Source: Rhodobacter sp. CACIA14H1 (GTDB taxonomy: Bacteria > Pseudomonadota > Alphaproteobacteria > Rhodobacterales > Rhodobacteraceae). From it: a stretch of 59,524 nucleotides of DNA. The notes under the pieces were generated by a model. It saw only the letters and a list, made by a program, of their open reading frames with translations, did no database searches and was not told the DNA's origin. A program made the position numbers and the translations under genes. Below, piece after piece: positions 45,958 to 54,511 of this stretch; position 1 is the stretch's first letter; each line of letters opens with the position of its first letter. The DNA is taken from the NCBI GenBank assembly GCA_000500915.1, contig AYNO01000004.1, positions 1 to 59,524 on the forward strand, given 5' to 3'.

Positions 45958-46974
45958 ATGACAGCACTCAAGAAATACCAGAGGCTGGAAAGCCCCGGCC
46001 TCTGGCGTGACACGCCCGGGGCCCAGCGCCGCGAGGTGGTCGTCGCCTTCCGCGAGGCGTCGCTCGTCCTCTCCGACCCGCGCACCGAACTGCCGCTCTC
46101 GCACTGGTCCCTGCCTGCGGTGGAACGGCTGAACCAGGGCGAGAGCCCCGCGCTCTACGCCCCCGGCTTCGACACGGACGAGACGCTGGAAATCGACGAC
46201 CCCGACATGATCGCCGCGCTGGAAACCATCCGCACGGTGCTGCGGAAGGGCACGCCGCGCCCCGGCCGCCTGCGGGGCACCCTCCTTGGCGGGCTGACGC
46301 TGGGCATCCTTGCCATCGGGGCGATCTTCGTGCCGGAGGCACTGGTGAAGCACACCGCCGCCATGCTGCCCCCCGCAACCCGCGCCCAGATCGGTGCGGC
46401 GGCGCTGGAAGACATCACCCGCCTGACCGGCGCCGCCTGTTCCACCCCGCTCGGCAACCGTGCGGCGGCGCTGCTGTCGGAACGGCTCTTTGCCGGGGCG
46501 GGCATCGCCATAACCGTGGTCAAGGACGGATTGCCACAGGCCGCCGCCCTGCCCGGCAACATCGTCCTTGTCGGTGCGCCCGTCCTCGCCGCGGCGCAGG
46601 TGCCCGAAGCGCCCGCAGGCTTTGCCATCGCCGAAACCTACCGCGCCGAACTGGAAGACCCGATGATCCCCGTCCTGCGCCATGCAGGACTGTCAGCGAC
46701 GGTCAGGCTGCTGACGACAGGCGTGTTGCCGCAGGGTGCGCTGGCCGGATATGGCGAGGTTTTCCTTGCCGCCCCCCGCCCGCCCCTGCCCGAAGAGGCG
46801 CTGCTCGAACGGTTCGAATCCGCCGCCGTCTCCTCCACCGCCTACGGGTTCGCGCTGGATGCGACGGGCGAGACGACACTCGGCCTGATCGAGGCCGATC
46901 CCTATCGCGGCGGCAGCCCGCGCGGCCTGCTGGATGTGCAGGACTGGGACGCGCTGAAATCCATCTGCAATTGA
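45958..46974 (+). CDS. conserved hypothetical membrane-anchored protein
   Basis: 338 aa with one clear membrane helix at about residues 107-128 (GGLTLGILAIGAIFVPEALV). The N-terminal part is cytoplasmic (LESPGLWRDTPGAQRREVVVAFREASLVLSD), and the larger C-terminal part would be periplasmic. The C-terminal segment AVKDG/LPGNIVLVG resembles the start of a peptidase M48-like or zinc-free fold, but no HExxH is present, so no activity is claimed. I believe it is widespread in Rhodobacteraceae with no known function. Confidence 0.7.
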   Translation: MTALKKYQRLESPGLWRDTPGAQRREVVVAFREASLVLSDPRTELPLSHWSLPAVERLNQGESPALYAPGFDTDETLEIDDPDMIAALETIRTVLRKGTPRPGRLRGTLLGGLTLGILAIGAIFVPEALVKHTAAMLPPATRAQIGAAALEDITRLTGAACSTPLGNRAAALLSERLFAGAGIAITVVKDGLPQAAALPGNIVLVGAPVLAAAQVPEAPAGFAIAETYRAELEDPMIPVLRHAGLSATVRLLTTGVLPQGALAGYGEVFLAAPRPPLPEEALLERFESAAVSSTAYGFALDATGETTLGLIEADPYRGGSPRGLLDVQDWDALKSICN

Positions 46975-46977
46975 AAA

Positions 46978-47000
46978 GGCCCCCCGTTGACCGGAGGGCC
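46978..47000. terminator. hairpin between convergent genes
   Basis: GGCCCCCCG and CGGAGGGCC form a 9-bp stem with one mismatch and a 5-nt loop, just after the hypothetical gene stop and before the SPOR gene end. Confidence 0.5.
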
Positions 47001-47035
47001 GCTTGTACCATTTACGACCTGCCCGACGTTCTGCG

Positions 47036-48274
47036 CTAGCGTATGAACGCGTCACCAAACCCTGCGCCACGCGCCGCACCCAGCGCCGCCTGCGCCTCGC
47101 CCGCCGATCCGAAAGGACCGGCCAGCACGACCTGAACCGCCTTGCCGCCGATGCGGCCCTGCGACCGCGCCACCGGCAGACCCAGCGCCGCCAGCCGCGC
47201 CGCCGCACCATCGGCATTCGCGGCCACCCCGAAACTGCCGACCTGCACGAAGACACGGCCCCCGGCGACTGGCGCGGATTTCGTCGAAACGGTCACGCGG
47301 GGCGGCTCCACCACCTCGGACCGCGACGACAGCACCACCCGCTGCCGCGGCTGCGGCTTCAGGAAGGCGAAAAACCCTTTCGGCGGGTCCGTGGTCAGCC
47401 GCGCCGGAACGTCGCGCGTCCAGATCTGGTCCTGCGCCGCCTGCCCTTCGGCCGTGCCGACACCGCGCAGCGGGTTCAGCCGGTCATCCTCCCACGCCAG
47501 CTTGTAGCCGGACGGAACCTGCACCCCCTGATCCACCAGCCGCACCCCCGTCGTGCCCCGGCCGACCGCCGTCACCTGCCCGAGCGGCACGGTCGCGGCC
47601 TGCGCCACCGGCGCCGTAACGGGCGGCGACAGCGACGCCCCCACCGGCGAACCGGCGGGATAGATCGGGGCGCGCAACCCCTCCAACGTTCCGTCGCCCC
47701 GCGTGCAGACGACGACCGTCCCGCCATTCGTCAGCTTCAGGCGCTGCGGCACGGGGGCCGACCGCGTGCAGCCGATCCGGCTGCCCGAAAAGGACGGCTC
47801 CACCGCCACCGCCACAGGGGCACGGACAGGCGCGGTCACGGCGACGGGCGCCACGGCCACATTCCGCACCGGCGCGGGGGTATAGCTTTCCGGCGGCGGC
47901 TCTCCGGTCGCCACGCGCACGGGCGCCGTCACGGGCGCAGGCTTCACCGCAGGCACCGGCTTCGGCGCAGGAACAGGCTTCGGCGCAGGCGTCTCGGCCA
48001 CCTCCACCGCCGCAGGCCGCGTCCCGCCTCCGAAGGTCGGCGGATAGCCGCACATCGCCTTGCGGTTGCGATCCACGCGCGGCACCCAGTTCACCGTGCC
48101 GCCGATCCCGGCCCGCAGGAAGACGCAGCCGCGGCTGTCGATAAATTGCTGGCCGGAGAACCCGGCCGGCGGCAACTCGCGCGGGCCGCCGACATCGGCT
48201 GCAGATTGGGCAAGGGCCGCACCGACCCCGATGGCGGAGGCCAGGACCGCCCCCGTCAGAACCTTCACGAACAT
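47036..48274 (-). CDS. SPOR-domain exported protein
   Basis: 412-aa secreted protein with a signal peptide (VLASAIGVGAALAQ) and a C-terminal SPOR domain at about residues 335-410 (GRVFVQVGSFGVAANADGAAARLAALG, then GKAVQVVLAGPFGS). SPOR domains bind denuded septal peptidoglycan, so a cell-envelope or division role is likely. The middle is a Pro/Ala/Val-rich linker (APKPVPAPKPVPAVKPAP) followed by a cysteine-bearing region. The region near residue 45 also holds cysteines (SRGCVFLRAG, AMCGYPP) found in related Rhodobacterales proteins. Confidence 0.87.
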   Translation of the reverse strand: MFVKVLTGAVLASAIGVGAALAQSAADVGGPRELPPAGFSGQQFIDSRGCVFLRAGIGGTVNWVPRVDRNRKAMCGYPPTFGGGTRPAAVEVAETPAPKPVPAPKPVPAVKPAPVTAPVRVATGEPPPESYTPAPVRNVAVAPVAVTAPVRAPVAVAVEPSFSGSRIGCTRSAPVPQRLKLTNGGTVVVCTRGDGTLEGLRAPIYPAGSPVGASLSPPVTAPVAQAATVPLGQVTAVGRGTTGVRLVDQGVQVPSGYKLAWEDDRLNPLRGVGTAEGQAAQDQIWTRDVPARLTTDPPKGFFAFLKPQPRQRVVLSSRSEVVEPPRVTVSTKSAPVAGGRVFVQVGSFGVAANADGAAARLAALGLPVARSQGRIGGKAVQVVLAGPFGSAGEAQAALGAARGAGFGDAFIR

Positions 48275-48343
48275 GACTACCCCCCAGTAGCGTGAGGGGA
48301 AGAATGCGCGATGATCGTTTCCGCGTAAAGAGGTTAAGCTACA

Positions 48344-48976
48344 TTATTTTGTGCCGAACATGCGATCACCCGCATCGCCTAGTCCCGGAACGATGTAACC
48401 GTTCTCGTTCAGGTGACTGTCCAGCGCCGCCGTGACGATCGGCACATCGGGATGCGCCTCCTGCATCCGCTTCACGCCTTCCGGTGCCGCCAGCAGGCAG
48501 AGGAAGCGGATATGCTTCGCCCCCTTGGCCTTGATCAGGTCCACTGCCGCCGCGCTGGAATTGCCCGTCGCCAGCATCGGATCGACCACGATGGTGATCC
48601 GGTCCTCCAGCTGTTCGGGCAGCTTGCAGTAGTATTGCACCGGCTGCAGCGTCTCGTGGTCGCGGTAAAGGCCCACGAAGCCGACACGCGCCGCGGGGAT
48701 CAGCTCAAGGATGCCGTCCAGCAGCCCGTTCCCCGCCCGCAGGATCGACACCAGCGCCAGCTTCTTCCCCTCGATCGCGGGGGCGTCCATTTCGCACAGC
48801 GGCGTCTCGATCCGCTTCGTGGTCATCGGCAGCTCGCGCGTCACCTCATAGGCCAGCAGCAGGCTGATCTCGCGCAAGAGCTGCCGGAAGGACGCGGTCG
48901 AGGTGTCCTTCTCCCGCATCAGCGTCAGCTTGTGCTGGACCAGCGGATGGGAAACGACGGTCAGATGGTCAAGCAT
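48344..48976 (-). CDS. upp: uracil phosphoribosyltransferase
   Basis: 210-aa enzyme making UMP from uracil and PRPP. The PRPP loop is [19 protein letters not shown], and the end [17 protein letters not shown] is the uracil-binding signature. [21 protein letters not shown] opens the family core. It is last in the salvage operon; its start overlaps the add stop by 8 bp. Confidence 0.96.
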   Translation of the reverse strand: MLDHLTVVSHPLVQHKLTLMREKDTSTASFRQLLREISLLLAYEVTRELPMTTKRIETPLCEMDAPAIEGKKLALVSILRAGNGLLDGILELIPAARVGFVGLYRDHETLQPVQYYCKLPEQLEDRITIVVDPMLATGNSSAAAVDLIKAKGAKHIRFLCLLAAPEGVKRMQEAHPDVPIVTAALDSHLNENGYIVPGLGDAGDRMFGTK

Positions 48977-49961
48977 CGCGGGCCTCCAGCTTCTTGCGCA
49001 CTCTCTCCCGCGTATCGCCATCGCAGAAGGCGGCGTCAAGCGAGGTGCGGGCAATCCCTTCGAAAACCCCGTCATCCCAGTCAAAGGCATCGTGCAGCCG
49101 GTCGTATTCCCGCGCCATCGTCGTGTGGAAGAAGGGCGGATCGTCCGTCGATACCGTCACCTTCACCCCCCGCCGCCACAGTTCGGCAATCGGATGCCTG
49201 CGCCATTCGGGATAGATGCCAAGCGCGATGTTCGACCCCGGACAGACCTCCAGCACCACGCCCCGCTCGGCCAGTTCATCGACCAGCGCCAGGTCCTCGA
49301 TCGCCCGGACGCCATGCCCGATCCGCTCCACCCCCAGATCGCGCACGGCATCCCGCACGCTGTCGGGCCCACCCCATTCCCCCGCATGGGCGGTCAGCCG
49401 CAACCCCGCCTCGCGGGCGCAGTCGAATGACCACAGGTAATCCTTGGGCTTGCCCACCTTCTCGTCCCCGGCGATGCCGAAACCCACGATCCAGTCCCCC
49501 GCCGTCTCGGCGGCACAGATCGCCGTCTCCCGCGCCTTCTCGGGGCCGAAATGACGGATGCAGGTGATGATCCCGCGCAGGGTGATGCCCATGTCGCGTT
49601 CCGCCCTGTCCGCCGCCTCGCGCATGGCGTGCAGATATTCCCGCCACGCCCCCACATCGCGGCCCCCGCAGAAATCGGGGCTCAGGAAGGTCTCGCTGTA
49701 AACCACCCCCGACTTCGCGCTCTCCTCCAGCACGGCCAAGGTCAGCCGCGCATAATCCTCCGGGCTCGTCAGGACCGACGTCGCCGCCTCATAGACCTTC
49801 AGGAAATCCCAGAAATCCTTGTACCTGTAATTCCCCCGCCCATCGAAGATGCCGCCGATATCGGCCTTCTTCTCCTGCGCCAGCCCGCGGATGAAGGACG
49901 GCGGCGCCGCCCCCTCCAGATGCAGGTGCAACTCCACCTTCGGCAGCCGCGACACGCTCAC
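48969..49961 (-). CDS. add: adenosine deaminase
   Basis: 330-aa zinc amidohydrolase converting adenosine to inosine. Metal and catalytic residues lie in VELHLHLEG (N-terminus), [21 protein letters not shown] and VSTDDPPFF. The start is a GTG behind GGAGGAG, forming a GTGA overlap with the repaired deoB stop; the track start lies inside deoB. Coupling with deoB, deoA, cdd and upp shows a complete nucleoside-salvage unit. Confidence 0.94.
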   Translation of the reverse strand: MSVSRLPKVELHLHLEGAAPPSFIRGLAQEKKADIGGIFDGRGNYRYKDFWDFLKVYEAATSVLTSPEDYARLTLAVLEESAKSGVVYSETFLSPDFCGGRDVGAWREYLHAMREAADRAERDMGITLRGIITCIRHFGPEKARETAICAAETAGDWIVGFGIAGDEKVGKPKDYLWSFDCAREAGLRLTAHAGEWGGPDSVRDAVRDLGVERIGHGVRAIEDLALVDELAERGVVLEVCPGSNIALGIYPEWRRHPIAELWRRGVKVTVSTDDPPFFHTTMAREYDRLHDAFDWDDGVFEGIARTSLDAAFCDGDTRERVRKKLEARDA

Positions 49962-51153
49962 AGGAAACTCCTCCCCGTTCCTTCCGCAGGCACCCCCAGA
50001 TGCGCCGCGACCGAAGCCGCCACATCCACGAACCCGCACAGCCCGACAGACCCCGCCCGACCCCGTGACACAGCACCGGCACCCGCTCGCGCGTATGCTC
50101 CGTCCCGCGCCATGTCGGGTCATTGCCGTGATCGGCGGTAAAGATCGCCAGATCCCCCGTCCGCAACCCCGCAAGGAACGGCCCCACCCGCGCATCGAAC
50201 CATTCCAGCTGCCGCGCATAGCCCGACACGTCGCGGCGGTGACCGAAATTCGTGTCGAACTCGACGAAGTTCGCAAAGGTCAAGGATCCCTCCTCAGCCT
50301 CGGCCCCCAGCCGGTCCAGATGATCGAAAAGCGCAGCGTCATCCTTGCCCTTGTGCAGATGCGTGATCCCGCGATGCGAAAAGATGTCCCCGATCTTGCC
50401 CACCGCATGGGTCACGCGCCCCGCCCCCTGCACCCGGTCCAGCAGCGTGGGCGCAGGCGGCGCGATGGCAAAGTCGCGCCGGTTCCCCGTCCGCCGGAAA
50501 TCCCCCGGCGCCCCCAGGAAAGGTCGCGCGATCGCCCGCCCCACCCGCATCGCGTGAAGCCGCGGCGCCAGATCGCGGCACAGCCCGACCAGCCGCTCCA
50601 GCCCGAACACCTCTTCATGCGCGGCAATCTGGAACACCGAATCCGCCGAGGTATAGCAGATGGGCCACCCCGTCCGCAGATGCTCGGCCCCCAGCCGGTC
50701 GATGATCTCCGTCCCCGAGGCATGGCAGTTGCCCAATATCCCGCCGACACCCGCCAGCCGGCACACCTCCGCCACCAGATCATCGGGAAAGGCGGGCACC
50801 GTATCGGGGAAATAGGTCCAGTCCCACGGCACCGGCACCCCCGCCAGCTCCCAATGCCCCGACGGCGTGTCCTTGCCCCGCGACTCCTCCGTCGCCGCGC
50901 CCCAGCGCCCCGACGGCACCGCCGTCAACCCCGCCGCCTCCGTGCCCGAGGCCAGCCGCATCGCCGCCCCCAGCCCCAGCGCATCCAGATGCGGCACCCG
51001 CAACGGCCCGCTGCGCCCTTCCTCTGCCCGTCCCGCCGCACAGGCCGCCGCGATATGGCCCAGCGTATCCGCCCCCGCATCCCCGAAGGCCGCCGCATCC
51101 GGCGCACCGCCGCAGCCGACGCTGTCCATCACGATCAGGAAGGCCCGCCCCAT
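49958..51153 (-). pseudogene. deoB: phosphopentomutase, frameshifted near the C-terminus
   Basis: DeoB moves phosphate between C1 and C5 of ribose and deoxyribose. The start [20 protein letters not shown] and the metal site [19 protein letters not shown] are in frame. The reading then leaves frame: adding one C to the CCC at 50056-50058 (plus strand) restores [20 protein letters not shown]...GTGRSFL and a 398-aa protein of normal size. Without this the ORF runs on into add as an 802-aa artefact. The restored stop overlaps the add start as GTGA, which argues that the intact gene is the biological one. The start shares one base with the deoA stop. Confidence 0.88.
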
Positions 51154-52460
51154 CACCCCACCCGCTTCAGGATCAGCGGCGGCTCGTCCGGCACCGAGGT
51201 GCCGATGCGATAGGCCGCCTGCACCGCCTGCACCGCCCGCTCCGCCGCCGCCGCATCTGCGGCATGGACCATGGCCAGCGGCACGCCCCGCGCCACCCCC
51301 TCGCCCAGCCCCGCCAGATCGCTCAACCCCACCGACGGGTTGATCCGGTCGCCATCCCGCAACCGCCCCCCGCCCAGATGCACCACCGCCTCGCCTAGCG
51401 CCCGCCCGTCGATGCCCGCGACGAACCCGTCGCTCGCACAGGGCACCTCCACCACCACCGGCGCCGAAGGCAGCCGGTCCGGCCAGCGTTCCACGAAATC
51501 CGCAGGCCCGCCCTGCGCCGCGACCATGCGGGCGAACCACTCCGCCGCCTCGCCGCTCTCCAGCGCCCCGATGATGCGCGCCTCGCCATCCTCCGCATCC
51601 GCCGCCAGCCCGCCCAGCGCCAGCGCCTCGCCGCCAAGGGCTGCCGTCAGGTCCCACAGCGCGGCATTGACCGACGTGCCGGTCAGCGTCTCCATCACCT
51701 CGATCACCTCCAGCGCATTGCCCGCCGCGGTCGCCAGCGGCTGGCTCATGTCGGTGACCAGCGCCCGCGTCATGCAGCCCGCCCCCTGCGCCGTGGACAC
51801 CAGCGCCTGCGCCAGAGCCTCGGCCTTCTCCGGCGTGTCCATGAAGGCGCCAGAGCCGCATTTCACATCCAGAACCAGCGCCTCCAGCCCCGCCGACAGC
51901 TTCTTCGACAGGATCGAGGCCGTGATCAGGTCGATGCTCTCCACCGTCGATGTCACGTCGCGGATCGCATAAAGCCGCCGGTCCGCCGGCGCGATCTCGG
52001 CACTGGCCGCCACGATGGCACAGCGCACCTCGCCGATCTGTCGGCGCAACTGCGCCTCCGACAGGCCGGTGCGGAAGCCCGGTATCGCCTCCAGCTTGTC
52101 CAGCGTCCCGCCCGTATGGCCCAGCCCACGCCCCGAAATCATCGGCACATAGGCCCCGCAGGCCGCCAGCGCGGGCGCCAGCAGCAGCGACACGCAATCC
52201 CCGATCCCGCCGGTGGAATGCTTGTCCACCACCGGCCCGTTCAGGTCCCAGTCCAGCACGCGCCCCGAATCCCGCATGGCGACCGTCAGCGCCACGCGCC
52301 CCGCCTCGCCCAGGCCCTTCAACAGGACGGCCATCGCAAAGGCCCCGGCCTGCCCATCCGTCACGGTGCCATCCGCCAGCCCCCGCGCGAACCAGCCCAG
52401 TTCCGCAGCCGACGGCTGCCCGCCATCCCGCAGCTTCGCGATGATCGCCCGCGCGTCCAC
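51153..52460 (-). CDS. deoA: thymidine phosphorylase
   Basis: About 435-aa pyrimidine-nucleoside phosphorylase releasing thymine and deoxyribose-1-phosphate. Signatures are [11 protein letters not shown] (phosphate site), [20 protein letters not shown] and [12 protein letters not shown] prefer the GTG at 52460 ([13 protein letters not shown]), because family proteins begin there and it lies 1 bp after the cdd stop; the track start at 52496 would overlap cdd by 35 bp. Its product feeds deoB. Confidence 0.94.
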   Translation of the reverse strand: MDARAIIAKLRDGGQPSAAELGWFARGLADGTVTDGQAGAFAMAVLLKGLGEAGRVALTVAMRDSGRVLDWDLNGPVVDKHSTGGIGDCVSLLLAPALAACGAYVPMISGRGLGHTGGTLDKLEAIPGFRTGLSEAQLRRQIGEVRCAIVAASAEIAPADRRLYAIRDVTSTVESIDLITASILSKKLSAGLEALVLDVKCGSGAFMDTPEKAEALAQALVSTAQGAGCMTRALVTDMSQPLATAAGNALEVIEVMETLTGTSVNAALWDLTAALGGEALALGGLAADAEDGEARIIGALESGEAAEWFARMVAAQGGPADFVERWPDRLPSAPVVVEVPCASDGFVAGIDGRALGEAVVHLGGGRLRDGDRINPSVGLSDLAGLGEGVARGVPLAMVHAADAAAAERAVQAVQAAYRIGTSVPDEPPLILKRVG

Positions 52461-52461
52461 C

Positions 52462-52854
52462 TCAGGCCCGGTCCATATGCGCGGCGGTAAAGACACCGGG
52501 CAGCAACTCGGCCACCGTCATCACGCGGCTCTTGCCATCCGTGGTGCAGAGCGTGACCTTCACCTCCTGCCTGGCGAATTCCGCGATCTTCTGGCGGCAC
52601 CCGCCACAGGGGGGCACAGGCTCGGGACTGTCGGCGATCACGCAGACCTCGGCGATCCGCGTCGCCCCGCCCGCCACCATCGCGGCAATCGCCCCGGCCT
52701 CGGCACAGGTGCCCTCGGGATAGGCCACGTTCTCGACATTGCAGCCGACGAAGACCTGCCCTTCCACCGTCCGCAGGGCCGCCCCCACCTTGAACCGGGA
52801 ATAGGGCGCATAGGCCCGCTCGCGGACCTCCGTCGCGGCGGAAAGAAGGGACAT
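52462..52854 (-). CDS. cdd: cytidine deaminase
   Basis: 130-aa zinc enzyme that turns cytidine and deoxycytidine into the uridine forms. The catalytic CAEAGAI and the zinc pair PCGGCRQ are intact, with AYAPYSRFKVGAAL at the N-terminus. It is the first gene of the salvage operon cdd-deoA-deoB-add-upp. Confidence 0.96.
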   Translation of the reverse strand: MSLLSAATEVRERAYAPYSRFKVGAALRTVEGQVFVGCNVENVAYPEGTCAEAGAIAAMVAGGATRIAEVCVIADSPEPVPPCGGCRQKIAEFARQEVKVTLCTTDGKSRVMTVAELLPGVFTAAHMDRA

Positions 52855-52991
52855 GGGCGCGGCTCCTCACAGAAATCCTGACCGGATGGTCACAGTCTGT
52901 AAGGCTCCGCCCCGAATGGCAAGCAGTCACGGTTTTCCCGCACCGGATCAGGGGGGCTTTGCGCCCCCTCGGCGCGTGCCGCGCCCCCCCG

Positions 52992-53160
52992 CAGGATATT
53001 TGTGGACGGAAAACGGGAACACGCCGCCCGGAGACCCCGAACGGCGTGTCATTTCCCGTCACGGTCATCGGCGTCCCCGCCTGTTCCGCACCCCGACCAT
53101 GCGCCGAAGGAGTTAAGGCTTCCTGAACGACCGGCTCATTTTCCGTCCGCAAATATCCTC
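52992..53160. repeat. structured element bounded by inverted GGATATTTG repeats (copies 5 and 6)
   Basis: The 387-bp gap between cdd and the cupin gene holds no credible gene. Copy 5 (AGGATATTTGTGGACGGAAA at 52993) and copy 6, inverted (TTTTCCGTCCGCAAATATCC, ending at 53158), face each other about 120 bp apart. Between them ACGGGAACACGCCG (53013) can pair with CGGCGTG and TTCCCGT (to 53059), a 14-bp stem with a 4-nt bulge. The rest may hold the cdd promoter on the minus strand. Confidence 0.55.
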
Positions 53161-53167
53161 AGGGGGA

Positions 53168-53240
53168 GTCGCCTGCACCCGCAGGCGACGGGGGCAGAAT
53201 GCCCCCCGCGCCTTGGGCCGCGCGAAGGCGCGGGCCAAGG
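53168..53240. terminator. three stacked hairpins after the cupin gene
   Basis: Three stems follow each other: GTCGCCTGC/GCAGGCGAC (53168-53189, 4-nt loop), GGGGGCA/TGCCCCC (53190-53206, 3-nt loop), and CCTTGGGCCGCGC/GCGCGGGCCAAGG (53211-53240, one mismatch, 4-nt loop). They begin directly at the cupin stop codon on the minus strand. Confidence 0.55.
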
Positions 53241-53241
53241 C

Positions 53242-54370
53242 TCAGGGGCCGTGCGGGCGGAACGCCCGCTCCGCTCGGATCGCGGTGGTCGCGGGGGACC
53301 CCGGCAGCGTCACCTCCAGCAGTTCCAGATCCTCCGTCGGATCGGCATAGCGCGTGGCCATCCCCGGCGGGATCACGAAGGCATCCCCCGGTGACAGGCG
53401 GAAGGGCTCCTTCCCCTCGCCCTCCAGCGTGAAGGCGCCCGACAGCACGAAGGTGAAGAGGATATCCCCCCCGTGCTTCGTCCAGACCGTCGCCCCGCCA
53501 TCGGGCCGCGCCACCATCACCGACGCCACCCCCTTCGTCGCCGCATCGATCCCCCGTATCCCGCGCCACGAACCCCGGCAGGCGGAAGGGCCGGAACACC
53601 CCCTTCGCCCCCCGGTCATGGACGAATCTCTGCCCCTGCCATTCCCGCTCGGGGCGCAGATGGGGCGTGGGCAGCTCCATCACATGGTCGATCTCGGTGA
53701 TGTGCTCCGCCGGAACCCCGATCTCGATCACCTCGATCCCGTCCGAGGCGTGCAGCACCCTGTGCCGGATCTCCGGCGGCTGGATGAAGCAATCCCCCGC
53801 CGTCAGCCGGATGGGCGGCCCCTGATCCTCATAGACCACATCCACCCAGCCATTGATGCAGAAGATCAGCTGGAACCCCACCTTGTGGAAATGCACCATG
53901 TCCGGCACCGGCCCGCCATCCGGGATGCGGATATGGCTCGCGATCATCGCGCCGCCCAGACGCGACGGCACAAGGTCGCGATACTGCATCCCCGCCCGCC
54001 CGATGATCCAGGGTGCCTGCTCGGCCAGCCGCCGCACGACGAAGGCATGTTCCGTCGGCGGCAGCACCAGCGGCGGGTTGGCGCGGTCGATTTCCACCCG
54101 CGTGCCGTTCGGCGCGACCAGCAGCCGCTCGCCCCCCGCGAACCCCTCCTCGTCGGTCAATATCCGCACGGTCCCCGGCGCCTCAGCCGCGCCTTTCTGG
54201 ATGCGCAGCCGCAAGCCATGGCCCGACAACACCGCCACCTCGGGATTGTCGGCGGGATATATCATGTCCAGCCGGAACCCCAGCCGCTTCGTCCAGAAGG
54301 GCAGGTCGTCCCGCAATTCCTGCGTCGGCAGCCGCACCTCGGCCCGCGTCTCGCCCTTGACCTCGAACAT
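53242..54370 (-). pseudogene. VOC-like plus double cupin protein, frameshifted
   Basis: Repaired, this is a protein of about 375 aa. Residues 1-120 resemble a glyoxalase-fold unit (LPFWTKRLGFRLDMIYPADNPEVAVLSGHGLRLRI). A cupin follows (MVHFHKVGFQLIFCINGWVDVVYED, then FIQPPEIRHRVLHA), and a second cupin ends the protein (TVWTKHGGDILFTFVLSGAF, then FVIPPGMATRYA). After FVARDTG the frame is lost; removing one C from the C5 run at 53551-53555 rejoins it (DTGIDAATKGVASVMVARPDGG). The metal His residues of the first cupin are intact. The substrate is unknown. It lies between the nucleoside operon and maeB, on the minus strand and divergent from maeB. Confidence 0.8.
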
Positions 54371-54511
54371 CGTCCCCTCCCGCTTCCTGCCTGCGAAGAA
54401 TGGCCGCGCCGCACGGGGATTTGCAAGGCACGGCGAAAACGCCTATTGGGAAAGCGGGATATTCACGCGCCGGACAATAGTTTAACGTTGAACAAAAGGG
54501 CGGAGGGGACG
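54371..54511. promoter_or_regulatory. divergent cupin / maeB promoter region
   Basis: The 141-bp gap ends with GTTTAACGTTGAAC (54479-54492), a near-palindrome 20 bases before the maeB start, followed by a GGAGGGG ribosome site. It may be an operator or part of the core promoter; no regulator can be named. Confidence 0.35.

Noticed and set aside
49789-52197. 802-aa ORF as a large fused phosphopentomutase
   Set aside because: It joins deoA-antiframe, deoB and add-antiframe sequence; only the middle part is real.
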